DNA of 64,000 nucleotides from Fusobacterium sp. IOR10 (GCF_010367435.1 NZ_WJWY01000002.1:1-64000); one strand, 5' to 3'; numbered from the stretch's first letter, positions 9,031-20,014 are shown. Made by a program: numbers and translations. Notes: generated from the letters alone by a model not told the origin.

Positions 9031-9762
9031 TTATCTTGTTGAAATTATTTTTATGAATATAGTTTCACTTGTTGAAATTATATCAATTTTTCCATCTTTA
9101 TAAAAGTCAAGCAAGGCTAGGAAAATATAAACTAGATGCATCCTATTTTCTGAAATTTCAAATATTTCATCTAAAGATTTTTCTTTTTCATACACACATA
9201 GAAGAATTTTTTCCTTTTCTTCCTCTATGGAATATGTTTTTTCATATTTTATTTCAATGAATTCATTTTCTTGTCTATTAATAAATTTTGTATAGCTTTT
9301 GCATACATCTTCAAGGGTAAGTTTATTTAAATCATATTCCTTTGCTTGGATTTTTTTAATTTCTTTACCATCTTTTTTTGAGTAGGAAATATTAAATTCG
9401 TTTTCAAATTTTCTTACTTCAGCAGTAACTTTTTTAAATAACTGATATTCTTCTAATTTTCTTTTAAGTTCCTTTTCAGAATTTTTTTCCTTATCAATGC
9501 TAAGTATTGATTTGGCTTTTATTTCCAAAAGTTCAGTGGCCATAATTAAAAATTCAACCTTAACATTTAAAGATTGATTTTTAAGGTCCTCCATAATTTC
9601 CAAATATTCATCAATTATTTGTGAAATTTTAACCTCAGATATTTTAACTTTTTTCTTATCAATTAAATAAATCAAAAGTTCCAAGGGACCTTCAAAATTG
9701 TCAAGTTTAAAAACAATTTCATTTTTATTTTCTTTTAAATTTTCTCCATCTTTTAACGTCAT
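9031..9762 (-). CDS. scpA: Segregation and condensation protein A
   Basis: ScpA is the kleisin of the bacterial SMC-ScpAB condensin. The 243-residue protein has the conserved N-terminus FKLDNFEGPLELLIYLIDKKK and a C-terminal winged-helix region (LVYIFLALLDFYKDGKI). The ATG is chosen because AAGGA lies about 7 bases upstream. A TTG two codons earlier would sit too close to it. The gene overlaps the 3' end of ribF by 38 bases, implying translational coupling. No scpB or smc is seen in the window. Confidence 0.9.
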   Translation of the reverse strand: MTLKDGENLKENKNEIVFKLDNFEGPLELLIYLIDKKKVKISEVKISQIIDEYLEIMEDLKNQSLNVKVEFLIMATELLEIKAKSILSIDKEKNSEKELKRKLEEYQLFKKVTAEVRKFENEFNISYSKKDGKEIKKIQAKEYDLNKLTLEDVCKSYTKFINRQENEFIEIKYEKTYSIEEEKEKILLCVYEKEKSLDEIFEISENRMHLVYIFLALLDFYKDGKIDIISTSETIFIKIISTR

Positions 9763-10654
9763 TTCCAATTCCTTTTACTAATTCTTCAATAGAGTCGAAT
9801 TTCTTCTCATCACGTAAGTGTTTTTCCAAGTTAACATAAATTCTTTTTCCATATAAATCCCCTTGAAAATCTAGAATATGAACCTCAACACTTAATTCTC
9901 CTGGCTTTAAAGTTGGATTTTCCCCTATATTAATTACAGCTGTATGAATAATGTCTTCCCCTTCAATTTTAACAGTTCCACCATATATTCCAAAGGGAGG
10001 ATAAATTTTATTCATTATTTTAAGGTTAGCAGTTGGAAATCCAAGCATTCTACCAAGTTTCTTACCGTGCTCAACAATTCCAGAAATTAAAAGTGGTCTA
10101 CCTAAAAATAAATTAGCCTTTGCCATTTTACCATCTAATATAAGTTTTCTTATAACAGTTGAACTAAGGATTTTCCCTCTACATTCAATTGGTGGTATAA
10201 CATTTATCTTAATATCCATTTTATGTGTATATTCCTTTAGGAATTCTGTATTTCCACTTCCCTTTTGACCAAAGGTATAATTGAAACCAATAAAAATTTC
10301 CCTAGCTCCTAATTTTTCAACTAGGATTTTGTCTATGAAATCTTCCTTTGTAATATTTGCAAAGTCATTATCAAAGGTTTGTAAAACAACATAGTCAACT
10401 CCAAGTTCTTCTAAAATAAATAATTTTTCCTTTGTAGTATTGATCATTTTAGGTTTTTTATCTGGAAAAATTACTTCTAAAGGATGATTTAAAAAAGTGT
10501 AAACAACAGAAATACCATTGTTTTCCTTAGCCTTATCAACAGCTCCTTGTATAAGTTTTCTATGTCCCCTATGAATTCCATCAAAAGTACCTAGTGCAAC
10601 ATAACTATTATTTAATTTTTCATCGCATTTTAATATATCTTTAATTACTTTCAT
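9725..10654 (-). CDS. ribF: Bifunctional riboflavin kinase / FAD synthetase
   Basis: The 309-residue protein has an N-terminal nucleotidyltransferase domain (FAD synthetase) with GTFDGIHRGHRKLI at about 23-36 and the later ISSTVIRK-like segment SSTVIRKLI. A C-terminal flavokinase domain follows, with GRMLGFPTANL and IYGGTVKI. It makes FMN and FAD from riboflavin in the cytoplasm. A ribosome site AAGGAG is rather far (about 12 bases) from the ATG. It sits between whiA and scpA in the leftward block. Confidence 0.93.
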   Translation of the reverse strand: MKVIKDILKCDEKLNNSYVALGTFDGIHRGHRKLIQGAVDKAKENNGISVVYTFLNHPLEVIFPDKKPKMINTTKEKLFILEELGVDYVVLQTFDNDFANITKEDFIDKILVEKLGAREIFIGFNYTFGQKGSGNTEFLKEYTHKMDIKINVIPPIECRGKILSSTVIRKLILDGKMAKANLFLGRPLLISGIVEHGKKLGRMLGFPTANLKIMNKIYPPFGIYGGTVKIEGEDIIHTAVINIGENPTLKPGELSVEVHILDFQGDLYGKRIYVNLEKHLRDEKKFDSIEELVKGIGNDVKRWRKFKRK

Positions 10655-10672
10655 GTGAAAATTTTACTCCTT

Positions 10673-11566
10673 TTAATTTTCTTTTAGTAGTTCCTTATAA
10701 ATAGCTTCAATACGTCTAAATCTATTTCTTATACCTGATTTTGATATTCCTATCATCTCAGCTAATTCTTGAAGAGAACTTTCAGGATTTTTAAGTCTTA
10801 GAAAAGCTATTTCCTCTAATACAGGAGTTAACTCATTAAGTCCTATTTTTTTCCCAATATAGTTAATCATTCTAGTTTGTTTCAAGCCAGTGTTTAAGGA
10901 TTTTGTTTCATTTGCCACTTCCCAATTCATTTCTCTAATTGTTTTATTTTTTAGATCTTTCATCATGGTAGTTTCTTCATATTTATAAAATTCTTTAATG
11001 GCACCTAGCATAACAAGTACATCTAATATATCTTCTGAATTTCTAAAATATACAAGTTTCTTTTTTCTTTTATCAGTAATAAAAACTTTTTTATGTAAAT
11101 TTTCAAATATTCTAAATAATTCTTCTCCAATTTCAATGTTATCAATGAAAAAATCCAAGGCATATTCCTTTTCAGGTGATTTAATATATCCACTCATAAG
11201 AAACAATCCTCTTATGAATCCAACTCTTTTTTCCTCATCCTTTAGAAGCTGATCCTCTTTGCAAGTTGCTAGTATTCTTAAAAGATCTTTAAATCCATGT
11301 TGATTTTCAATTATAATAACATATACCTTATGTTCTCCAAAATGTTTACTTACAAGATATTTAACTCTTATGTTTAAAGTTGTAACTTCCTTTAATATTC
11401 TATATACTCTATTGGCAAGTTCAATACTTTCTAATTTTAACTCTATTCTATCTTCAAGTATAGCATTTTTTACCTCTAAAATTCCACGTAATTCTGCTAC
11501 TTTTTCTTTAGTTGTATAACTTGATTTTTTTATAATTTCATTTTTTACTTTGTAGGTATAGGACAT
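10673..11566 (-). CDS. whiA: WhiA-family DNA-binding protein
   Basis: The 297-residue protein has the WhiA arrangement: an N-terminal homing-endonuclease-like (LAGLIDADG) domain (IRGLFLMSGYIKSPEKEYALDF region near 118-140) and a C-terminal helix-turn-helix (LQELAEMIGISKSGIRNRFRR, about 262-282). In Gram-positive bacteria WhiA affects cell division and gene expression. Here it lies between polA and ribF. AAGGAG is 7 bases before the ATG. Confidence 0.88.
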   Translation of the reverse strand: MSYTYKVKNEIIKKSSYTTKEKVAELRGILEVKNAILEDRIELKLESIELANRVYRILKEVTTLNIRVKYLVSKHFGEHKVYVIIIENQHGFKDLLRILATCKEDQLLKDEEKRVGFIRGLFLMSGYIKSPEKEYALDFFIDNIEIGEELFRIFENLHKKVFITDKRKKKLVYFRNSEDILDVLVMLGAIKEFYKYEETTMMKDLKNKTIREMNWEVANETKSLNTGLKQTRMINYIGKKIGLNELTPVLEEIAFLRLKNPESSLQELAEMIGISKSGIRNRFRRIEAIYKELLKEN

Positions 11567-11587
11567 GTATATTTCTCCTTTCTGAAA

Positions 11588-14374
11588 CTATTTAGTTTCT
11601 GCCCAATTTTCACCAATTGCACCATTAACTTTTAACCTTACATTTTCAAAATGTACAGTATTTTCCATAATTTTTTCTATAATTTTTTTATAGTCTTCTA
11701 CCTTGTCTTCCTTTACTTGGAAAATAAGTTCATCATGCACTTGTAATAGCATTTGGATATCTTCTTTATCTTTTATTTCATCATATACTTCAATCATTAC
11801 CTTTTTAATAATTTCAGCAGCAGTACCTTGAATAACTGTGTTTACTGCCATTCTATCTGCTTGGTTTCTAAGGTTTTTATTTTTAGAATTTATTCCATCT
11901 ATGTCTCTTCTTCTTTTAAAATATGTTTCTGAATAACCAGTTTTAGTTGCATTTTCTATGATGCTTTCCTCTAGTTCCTTTACTTTTGGGTATTCTTTAA
12001 AATATCTATCAATATATGAAGCAGCTTCTGCTCTAGTTATTTTTAATTCATTTGAAAGACCAAATGGAGTTTTACCATATATAATACTAAAATTTACTAT
12101 TTTAGCCATTGATCTTTGTTTAGATGTAACCTCTTCATCTTCATTTAAGTCAAATATTCTTTTAGCTGTTAAACTATGTAAATCTTGATCTTCCTTGTAG
12201 GCTTTTATCAAGCTTTCATCCTTTGATATTTCAGCTAGAACTCTCAATTCTATTTGTGAATAATCTATTCCAAGAAGTTTATATCCTGGTTTAGTAATAA
12301 ATCCTTCTCTTATTTCAATTCCCTCTTCTGTTTTAACAGGTATATTTTGTAAATTAGGATCAGATGAAGATAGTCTTCCTGTAGCTGTTCCTGTTTGATT
12401 AAATGTAGTGTGGATAATATTATTTTTATCAGCTGTCTTAGGAAGAGCGTCTATATAAGTTGATTTTAATTTAGAAAATTTTCTATAATCTAATATATAT
12501 TTAGCAATTTCTTCTCCTCTGTTATGAAGTACCTCTAAAACTTCACTGTTAGTTGAATATCCAGTTTTAGTTTTTTTAACAGGATCAATATTCAATTTGA
12601 AAAATAAAACTTCAGCCAATTGTTTTGGAGAGTTTAAGTTAAATTCTTCCCCAGCAATTTCATAAACTTTTTGTTCAGCTCTATCTAATATCTCTCCAAC
12701 TTCTTTTCCCATTTTTGAAAAATAATCTTTGTTTATTAGTATTCCATTTTCTTCCATATTATTTAAAACTTCAATTAAAGGCATTTCAATATCATGTAAA
12801 ACCTCAAGGAGATTTTTATCCTTTAGATCTTCTATTAAATCCTTATATACTTCCTTAATAAGCTTAACTCTTTTGATTAAATAATCTGAGAAATCTTCCA
12901 TTGAAATATTTTCAGGAAGTTCCTTTTTAAAAACTTCGCTATATTTATAGATTCCCTCAATACCTTCTCTCATTGCAATAGCTTCAATACCAACTCTAGT
13001 TTGAGAAGTTATTAAGTGGTATGCAAGCATTTCATCAAGATCCATTTTTTCAACAGGTAATTTATATATATTTTTCAAAATATTTTTAAAATCATAGGTT
13101 ACAAATTTCTTATCTAAGTTAAATATTTTTTCCAAATGTTTTTTATCTAAGTTTGTATGAGTATCCCCTAACTTTAAATTGTGGAAAAGTGGAATGTAGT
13201 AGTTTGTTTTTCTTGAAATAAATGATATACCAGGTCCCTCTTGATAGAAATAAATTCTCTCTTCCCCTTTTAAGTCATCTATCATATTATTAAGGGTATC
13301 TGTTGTGGAAACTATAATAGTAGTAGTCTCTATAACTTTTTCCTTAACTTCATTATTTCCAAAAAGAAGTCCCATTTGAGAAGAATTTTCTTCAAAGGAT
13401 TTTTTAGGAATAGAGGTAACTTCATCATTTTTAACTTCAGCAGCCTTTTCAGGTTCCTTAGTTTCAGCTTCTTTTATTTTTTCAACAACTTCATCTAATT
13501 TCATTCTTTTAATAAGAGCTCTAAATCCAAGTTCCTTAAAGAGAGCTAATAATTTTTCACTATTTATATGAAATGCTAAATCTTCAATTTTAATATCAAT
13601 TTCAATATTTTTTTTAATAACAGCAAGCTTTCTACTTAAAAATGCAAGTTCTTTATCCTCTATTATATTTTTAATAAGTCCAGGTCCTATTCCAGGAAGC
13701 TCCTTTAAATGGTCTACATTTTCATAGATACCCTCTAGATCTTTATATTTTGTTAGCATGGGAATTGCTTTTTTAGGTCCAACTTTTCTAACACCAGGGA
13801 TCCCATCACTTTTATCCCCAATAAGTCCAAATAGGTCAGGTATTTTATTTGCTGGAACTCCAAGATGTTCTATAACATCCTCGTTATTTGAAATTATTTT
13901 AAATCCACCATTTTCACCTTTACCCATAAGACAAATATTTATATTTTCATCAACTAATTGAGCTAAATCCTTATCCCCTGTAATTATAAAAACTTCATAA
14001 CCTTCACGGGAGAATTTCTTACTAATAGTTCCAAGAACATCATCAGCTTCATATCCATTTATTTTATATTTTTCTATACCAAAGGAATCTAGTACTTCAT
14101 CAATTCTAGGAAGTTGAGTAAGTAAATCTTCTGGCATAGCTTGTCTATCTTTTTTATAATCTTTATATATTTCACTTCTTTTTAAAGTTGCTCTTTTTAC
14201 ATCTTTAGCAGCACCTATAAAATCTGGAGAAAATTGTCTAATAACACTAAGTAAAGTATTGGTAAATCCATATACTGCACCTGTAGGTTCATTTTTTGTT
14301 CTAAAATTCATGTTTGCATAAAATGCTCTATACATTATTGCACTTGTATCTAATAATACTATTTTCTTCATCAT
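11588..14374 (-). CDS. polA: DNA polymerase I
   Basis: The 928-residue protein has a 5' nuclease domain at the N-terminus (VLLDTSAIMYRAFYA, GYEADDVLGT, helix-hairpin-helix LPGIGPGLIKNI). A 3'-5' exonuclease-like domain occupies about 330-520, and the family A polymerase domain has motif A (GIDYSQIELRVLAE), motif B (RSMAKIVNFSIIYG) and motif C (QVHDELIFQV). The exonuclease-like region lacks the usual aspartate-glutamate metal site (the first strand reads IYFYQEGPG), so proofreading is probably absent, as in Taq polymerase. Function: Okazaki fragment processing and repair. Two ATG codons in a row follow GGAGG and either could initiate. Confidence 0.95.
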   Translation of the reverse strand: MMKKIVLLDTSAIMYRAFYANMNFRTKNEPTGAVYGFTNTLLSVIRQFSPDFIGAAKDVKRATLKRSEIYKDYKKDRQAMPEDLLTQLPRIDEVLDSFGIEKYKINGYEADDVLGTISKKFSREGYEVFIITGDKDLAQLVDENINICLMGKGENGGFKIISNNEDVIEHLGVPANKIPDLFGLIGDKSDGIPGVRKVGPKKAIPMLTKYKDLEGIYENVDHLKELPGIGPGLIKNIIEDKELAFLSRKLAVIKKNIEIDIKIEDLAFHINSEKLLALFKELGFRALIKRMKLDEVVEKIKEAETKEPEKAAEVKNDEVTSIPKKSFEENSSQMGLLFGNNEVKEKVIETTTIIVSTTDTLNNMIDDLKGEERIYFYQEGPGISFISRKTNYYIPLFHNLKLGDTHTNLDKKHLEKIFNLDKKFVTYDFKNILKNIYKLPVEKMDLDEMLAYHLITSQTRVGIEAIAMREGIEGIYKYSEVFKKELPENISMEDFSDYLIKRVKLIKEVYKDLIEDLKDKNLLEVLHDIEMPLIEVLNNMEENGILINKDYFSKMGKEVGEILDRAEQKVYEIAGEEFNLNSPKQLAEVLFFKLNIDPVKKTKTGYSTNSEVLEVLHNRGEEIAKYILDYRKFSKLKSTYIDALPKTADKNNIIHTTFNQTGTATGRLSSSDPNLQNIPVKTEEGIEIREGFITKPGYKLLGIDYSQIELRVLAEISKDESLIKAYKEDQDLHSLTAKRIFDLNEDEEVTSKQRSMAKIVNFSIIYGKTPFGLSNELKITRAEAASYIDRYFKEYPKVKELEESIIENATKTGYSETYFKRRRDIDGINSKNKNLRNQADRMAVNTVIQGTAAEIIKKVMIEVYDEIKDKEDIQMLLQVHDELIFQVKEDKVEDYKKIIEKIMENTVHFENVRLKVNGAIGENWAETK

Positions 14375-14463
14375 TTAGGCCTCCAAATTATAATTTGCTC
14401 CTAATTATACCATATATAGCATTATAATTGAATGCTATTTAAATTATACTTTGAGTATATTTC

Positions 14464-14492
14464 TTGTTTTTATATGTATTTTTTGCTATAAT
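14464..14492 (+). promoter_or_regulatory. Sigma-70-type promoter of ssb-guaA
   Basis: TTGTTT and TATAAT are separated by 17 bases, about 50 bases before the ssb ATG and correctly oriented. The spacing and -10 box are canonical. Confidence 0.6.
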
Positions 14493-14541
14493 TGAGTGAG
14501 CAAATATTATAAATAAAATTATAAACTTGGGAGGTTTTTAT

Positions 14542-14946
14542 ATGAATTTAATTGTTTTAACTGGAAGATTAACAAGAGACCCAGAACTAAAATATGGTCA
14601 AAGCGGAAAGGCTTACTCAAGATTTTCTATAGCTGTTGATAGAACATTTCAAAAGGGTGAAGCTGATTTTATAAATTGTGTAGCATTTGGAAAAACTGCT
14701 GAACTTATTGGAGAATATTTGAGAAAAGGTAAAAAAGTAGGAGTTCAAGGTGCTTTACAAATGAATAGATATGAAGTGAACGGAGAAAAAAGAACATCTT
14801 ATGATGTTGTAGTTTCCAATATAGAATTTTTAGAACCAAAATCAGGAGCAGGAGCACAACATGCACCTGAACAAAAAAATTATGAAAAGCCAACACCATC
14901 AAGTGCACCATCGGCACCAGTTGATGATGATGAATTTCCATTCTAA
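14542..14946 (+). CDS. ssb: Single-stranded DNA-binding protein
   Basis: The 134-residue protein starts MNLIVLTGRLTRDPELKY and carries the OB fold, a flexible tail rich in Ala, Pro and Ser, and the acidic tip DDDEFPF that recruits replication and repair partners. GGGAGG lies 7 bases before the chosen ATG. An in-frame TTG further up sits inside the ribosome site and is rejected. guaA follows after a 48-base gap. Confidence 0.95.
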   Translation: MNLIVLTGRLTRDPELKYGQSGKAYSRFSIAVDRTFQKGEADFINCVAFGKTAELIGEYLRKGKKVGVQGALQMNRYEVNGEKRTSYDVVVSNIEFLEPKSGAGAQHAPEQKNYEKPTPSSAPSAPVDDDEFPF

Positions 14947-14994
14947 AGCTATTTAACTAAACTTTTATAAATTTATTTACGACACGGAGGGATT

Positions 14995-16533
14995 ATGAAA
15001 AAAAATAGTATTCTTATTCTAGATTTTGGTTCTCAATATAACCAATTAATTGCTAGAAGAATAAGAGAGATGGGGGTTTACGCAGAAATCGTTCCCTATT
15101 TTGAACCAATTGAAAAAATTAAGGAAAGAGAGCCTAAGGGAATTATTTTATCAGGTGGACCAGCTTCTGTTTATTTAGAAGATGCTTTTATGATTGATAA
15201 GGAAATATACAATTTAGGAATTCCTATGCTTACTGTTTGTTATGGTATGCAACTTACTAATTACCTTTTAGGGGGAAAAGTAGAAGCTGCTGCTAAACAA
15301 GAATTTGGAAAAGCTCATCTTTTAATAGATGATATTGAAAGTCCTTTATTTGAAGGTATTCCAAATGATTCACAAGTATGGATGAGTCATCAAGACCATG
15401 TTGTTCAATTGGCACCTGGTTTTAAACAAATAGCTCATACTGATTCTTGTATTGCAACTTGTTGCAATGAAGAAAAAAACATCTATGGAGTTCAATTTCA
15501 TCCAGAAGTAACTCACACTGAATATGGAAAAGAAATCTATAAAAACTTTGTTTTTAACATTGCAAAATGTGAAGAAAACTGGAGCATGACAAACTATATA
15601 GATGAAACTGTAAAAAACATTAAGGAAAAGGTTGGAGATAAGAAAGTTTTACTTGGACTTTCAGGAGGGGTAGATTCCTCTGTAGCTGCGACTTTAATTC
15701 ATAAAGCAATTGGAGATCAATTAATTTGTATCTTTGTTGATACTGGGCTTTTAAGAAAAAATGAAGGAAAAACTGTTATGGAAGTATATGCTGAAAATTT
15801 CCATATGAATATTAAATGTGTTGACGCTGAAGAAAGATTCTTAACAAAATTAGCAGGGGTTTCTGATCCTGAAAAGAAAAGAAAAATAATTGGAAATGAA
15901 TTTATTGAAGTGTTCAATGAAGAAGCTTCTAAATTAGAAGATGTTGATTTCCTAGCACAAGGAACTATATATCCTGATGTTATTGAATCACAATCTGTAA
16001 AAGGACCTTCTATGACAATTAAATCTCATCATAATGTTGGAGGACTTCCTGAAGATATGCACTTTACTCTTCTTGAACCACTAAGAGAATTATTTAAAGA
16101 TGAGGTTAGAAAAGTTGGAAGAGAACTTGGAATACCAGATCATATGGTTGACAGACATCCATTCCCAGGTCCAGGACTTGGAATCAGAATTTTAGGAGAT
16201 GTGGATAAAGAGAAAGCTGATATATTAAGAGAAGCTGACGCTATATTTATTGAAGAATTAAGAAAAGCTGATTTATATACAAAAGTAAGTCAAGCATTTG
16301 TAGTTCTTTTACCTGTAAAATCTGTTGGAGTTATGGGAGACGTTAGAACTTATGAATATACTGCAGTTCTTAGATCTGCAAACACTATTGACTTTATGAC
16401 TGCTACTTGGTCAAAACTTCCATTTGATTTCTTAGAATTAGTTTCTAATAGAATTATAAATGAGGTAAAAGGAATCAATAGATTAACTTATGACATATCA
16501 TCTAAACCACCAGCTACCATTGAGTGGGAATAG
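14995..16533 (+). CDS. guaA: GMP synthase (glutamine-hydrolysing)
   Basis: The 512-residue protein converts XMP to GMP with ATP and glutamine. It has a class I amidotransferase domain with the catalytic cysteine in VCYGMQL (about 82-88) and the His/Glu pair in FHPEVTHTE. An ATP-pyrophosphatase domain with the P-loop [13 protein letters not shown] (about 219-231) follows, then the dimerisation domain ending [16 protein letters not shown] precedes the ATG. A terminator follows directly, closing the housekeeping block before defence island 1. Confidence 0.96.
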   Translation: MKKNSILILDFGSQYNQLIARRIREMGVYAEIVPYFEPIEKIKEREPKGIILSGGPASVYLEDAFMIDKEIYNLGIPMLTVCYGMQLTNYLLGGKVEAAAKQEFGKAHLLIDDIESPLFEGIPNDSQVWMSHQDHVVQLAPGFKQIAHTDSCIATCCNEEKNIYGVQFHPEVTHTEYGKEIYKNFVFNIAKCEENWSMTNYIDETVKNIKEKVGDKKVLLGLSGGVDSSVAATLIHKAIGDQLICIFVDTGLLRKNEGKTVMEVYAENFHMNIKCVDAEERFLTKLAGVSDPEKKRKIIGNEFIEVFNEEASKLEDVDFLAQGTIYPDVIESQSVKGPSMTIKSHHNVGGLPEDMHFTLLEPLRELFKDEVRKVGRELGIPDHMVDRHPFPGPGLGIRILGDVDKEKADILREADAIFIEELRKADLYTKVSQAFVVLLPVKSVGVMGDVRTYEYTAVLRSANTIDFMTATWSKLPFDFLELVSNRIINEVKGINRLTYDISSKPPATIEWE

Positions 16534-16544
16534 TAGCAATAATA

Positions 16545-16578
16545 AAAAACCAGAAGAGAGAAATCCCTTCTGGTTTTA
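16545..16578 (+). terminator. Terminator after guaA
   Basis: ACCAGAAG and CTTCTGGT form an 8-bp stem followed by TTTTATTTATTT. Confidence 0.85.
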
Positions 16579-16671
16579 TTTATTTAATTTGCTTTTTAAA
16601 GGTATAAATTTTTAATATTTGACTCTAAATAAAATTGTAAGCAGATAAATTTTAAAATTAGGAGAAGAAAA

Positions 16672-18000
16672 ATGGCTATAAATAAAATTATTAAAATTTT
16701 TGAATTAGATTGTGAAATAGCAATGGATATAGAATTTTCATTTAAAGAATTCTTAATAAGAAATTTTGGAAATAAGAAAATAAAAATTACACAGTATTCA
16801 GAATTAAATGATAGTTTTTTTCAAGAAAATAGATCCGAGAGTATTTCTCTATTAGGAATTTGTTCTTTTATTCTTGATTATCCTTTGTCTTTTTTTGATG
16901 TGAAAAAATTATCTAGAGAAGTTTTAGAAGTAGGAGAAGAAAGAGAAATAATAAGTTATAATAAAATGATTGTAAATGATATAGATTATTCAAGTGATTT
17001 AGATAAATTAATAAAACTTTTAGCTAATAATGACAAATCTATTTTAACTGTATTAGACAGATTTAGAAAAGGTTTATTTATGGAGTGTGAAAGTACTCAT
17101 AGAGCTTCTGATTTATATAATGATGAAGCTATATTAATTTATTTTAATATAATTGAATTTTTAGCGGAAAAATATGGAAAACAATTTTCAAATTATTTAG
17201 AATTAAATATTGAAGAGAGTATAGATAATTTTTATGTCAAAGCTTTCTACTTGACTAGTGAAGAGAAAAAAAATAAAAAGCAGGAAAATTTAAAATTAAT
17301 AAAATCAATTTTATTAGAAAAAGAAAAGACAGTGAAAAATAAAATTTTATTTATGCTAAATGAATTTGGGATATGCTCTAATCAATTGAATTTATTGATT
17401 AGTGATTTTGTTAAAAATAGAAATAATATAGCTCACGGAAATGTATATAATAAATTAAGTTCATGTTGTGGACAATCTTTTTTTAATTTAGAGTTGAATT
17501 CAATTAATATATCAAATAATCTTAAAACAATTTGTAAATTAATTATTTCAAAACATTTTCAATTAAATGAAATTTTTAAGGAAGATTATTTAAAAATTAT
17601 GCCAGTAACAAAAAAGATATTAAAAGATATCATTAAAAATCCAACAAGTTACAAATTAAAAAATATGGAATTGATTAATAGCGAGAACAATATTAATTAT
17701 GAGGAAATTTATCGTTGTTATATTGCTATTGGAGGAATGAAATTAGATGAACTTTCTTTAATTTTAGAAAAAGAATATTTAGAATTAGAAGTTACAGAAG
17801 AAATTAAAGATATTGTTTTGGAAATTTCTACAATATTAGCAGATAGTAATATACAAAATATTTCAAATAAAGCAAAAGAGAATATTGAAAAGGCAATAAA
17901 TAATAATTGGGTAAATAAATCTGATTTAGAAATGATACTTGAACATCAAATTTTTTATGGAGTTAAATCTAATTGGTTAGAATCATATATTAAAGCATGA
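16672..18000 (+). CDS. HEPN-motif protein of defence island 1
   Basis: I do not recognise a named family for this 442-residue protein. The clearest feature is FVKNRNNIAHGN at about 247-257, which holds the R-x4-H arrangement (RNNIAH at 250-255) of HEPN domains, many of which are toxin or antiviral RNases. It is preceded by a long helical stretch. The N-terminal 200 residues have no recognised motif, and the C-terminal 150 are helical. A good ribosome site (AGGAG) lies before the ATG. It is the first gene of a rightward cluster, 27 bases before an OLD-family nuclease gene, so it is probably an effector or accessory of that system. RNase activity is inferred from one motif only. Confidence 0.6.
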   Translation: MAINKIIKIFELDCEIAMDIEFSFKEFLIRNFGNKKIKITQYSELNDSFFQENRSESISLLGICSFILDYPLSFFDVKKLSREVLEVGEEREIISYNKMIVNDIDYSSDLDKLIKLLANNDKSILTVLDRFRKGLFMECESTHRASDLYNDEAILIYFNIIEFLAEKYGKQFSNYLELNIEESIDNFYVKAFYLTSEEKKNKKQENLKLIKSILLEKEKTVKNKILFMLNEFGICSNQLNLLISDFVKNRNNIAHGNVYNKLSSCCGQSFFNLELNSINISNNLKTICKLIISKHFQLNEIFKEDYLKIMPVTKKILKDIIKNPTSYKLKNMELINSENNINYEEIYRCYIAIGGMKLDELSLILEKEYLELEVTEEIKDIVLEISTILADSNIQNISNKAKENIEKAINNNWVNKSDLEMILEHQIFYGVKSNWLESYIKA

Positions 18001-18027
18001 TAATTTCAGATAAAAATTGGAGGAAGT

Positions 18028-20013
18028 ATGTTTATTGAAAAATTAATTATAAAAGGTTTTAAATGTTTTAAAAATAAAACAGAAATAAAAATAGATTCTT
18101 TTAATGGAATTATAGGAAATAATGGAAGTGGTAAAACATCAATATTAGAAGCTTTAAGTAGAATGTTTGGGACTGATTATAAATATAGAAAAATAAATAG
18201 TAATGATTTTTTTTTAGAACTAGGTGAAAGTTTAGAAAAGAAATCTAAAAGAGAGTTAAGTATTGAAGTTAAAATAGGATTTTATAATGAAGATGTTGAT
18301 ATTTCAGAGTGTTTTAACCAAATGACTGTAGACTCCATAGGCGGGAAACCTTATTGTAGAATAAAACTTGAAGCTATTTGGGAAAAAACAAGTAACCCTG
18401 ATGGAGATATAGAAGAAAAAATGTATTGGATAAACTCTAGTGATGAAGAAGTTAAAGATTCTAATAAGATACCTCTAAGTATGTCAGATCGCTCTAAAAT
18501 AAAAGTTTATTATATTCCAGCAACTAGAAATCCCCAAAAACAAATGCAACATACAAGTGGAACTTTAGTTTATCAATTTTTAAAAAACATTAATTGGTCA
18601 GAAAACACCTTAGAAAATTTTGAAAAAACAAATGAAATTCTTTCTAAAATAATTCAAGAGGAGAGGGGTTTTGTAACTCTTAATAATAAACTTTCTAGTT
18701 CATGGAGTAAACTTTTTAATGAAAAAATTTATAAAAATATTAGTATAAATACAACAAGCAATGATTTTAACTCACATTTATCTAAAATTGAAGCTAGATT
18801 TTCTCCAAATCCAGGTGAAGCAGTTGAAACTGAGGAAAAATTAAGTGATGGAATGAAATCATTATTTTATTTTTCATTAATAACTAGCATGTTTGAACTT
18901 GAAGAAATGCTAAGAAACTCTCAAGAAGATTCAGGTTTTAGTGTAGACTTGAAGTTAATGCCAAGTTTAACTATTTTTGCAATTGAGGAACCTGAAAATC
19001 ATTTATCTCCACATTATTTTGGAAAAGTAATGAAAAATTTTAGAGAAATAACTAAAAACAAAAGGTCTCAAGTAATTGTTACAAGTCATTCTCCATCAAT
19101 AATAAAAAGAATTAATCCTGAAGAAATTAGATATGTATTACAAGATAAAGATAGGATTTCATCAGTTAAAGAAATTGAATTACCTGCGGATAAAAGTGAC
19201 GCTTATAAATTCGTGAAGGAAGCGATAAAAGCTTATCCAGAACTTTATTTTTCAAGATTAGTTATTTTAGGAGAAGGAGACAGTGAGGAAGTTGTTATTC
19301 CTAAAATTGCAGAGGCTTATGGAATTGAACTAGATTCTGATTTTGTATCTATTGTCCCACTGGGAGGGAGATATGTAAATCATTTTTAGAGATTATTGGA
19401 TCAATTAAATATTCCCTATATTACTTTATTAGATTTTGATAGAGAAAGAGGTGGTGGAGATTGGGGAAGAATAAAATATGTTTTAAAACAGTTACTTAAA
19501 ATAGATAGAATTAAAAAAGAAGATTTTATTTTAACAAGTGGTAAAATTTTAAGTGATGTTGAATTAGAATCAATGCATACATGGAAAGTAAATAAATTAA
19601 ATAAGGATGATTCTAAAGTTAAGAGTTGGATTAATTTGTTTGAAAAATATAATATTTATTTTTCATATCCCGTTGATTTAGATTTTTCAATGTTTTTAAA
19701 GTTTCCAGAAGCATATAAAAATATAGAAGTAGGAAAAGGACCAAAAATATCTGCTGAAACTGAAAGTATAAAAAGTGCAATTGCTTCTGTTTTAAAAAAA
19801 GAGAATAAGTATGTCGAAAATATTTCAGAATATGAAATTGATGATAATTATGATGTTTGGTTTTGGTATAGATATCTTTTTTTAGGAAAAGGAAAGCCTG
19901 TTTCACATTTAAATGCTCTTCTTAAGATAGGGGAAGAAGACATAAAAGAAAGAGCTCCTAAAGAATTGGGAAAACTGGTATTAAAAGCAAAAAAACTTTT
20001 AGGAGAAGAATAA
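18028..20013 (+). pseudogene. OLD-family ATPase/TOPRIM nuclease (Gabija GajA-like), in-frame TAG
   Basis: The reading frame spans 661 residues with one in-frame stop. The N-terminal ATPase has Walker A GNNGSGKTS (30-38), a Walker B-like AIEEPENHLSP, and the H-loop VTSHSPSI. The C-terminal TOPRIM has GEGDSEE (about 414) and LLDFDRE (about 468). The stop TAG at 19387-19389 falls between the TOPRIM motifs in NHF*RLLDQL. Relatives read HFWRLL here, so a TGG-to-TAG change is the simplest explanation. The open segments are 18028-19389 and 19390-20013. Without readthrough, the catalytic DxD part of the nuclease is lost. The next gene, a UvrD-like helicase, starts one base after the stop, the gene order of Gabija (nuclease GajA, helicase GajB). 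It could also be a related OLD/UvrD pair. Confidence 0.8.
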
Positions 20014-20014
20014 T

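Noticed and set aside
14527-14541. Longer start (TTG) for ssb
   Set aside because: It would include the ribosome site GGGAGG in the coding region. The ATG begins the conserved MNLIVLTGRL.
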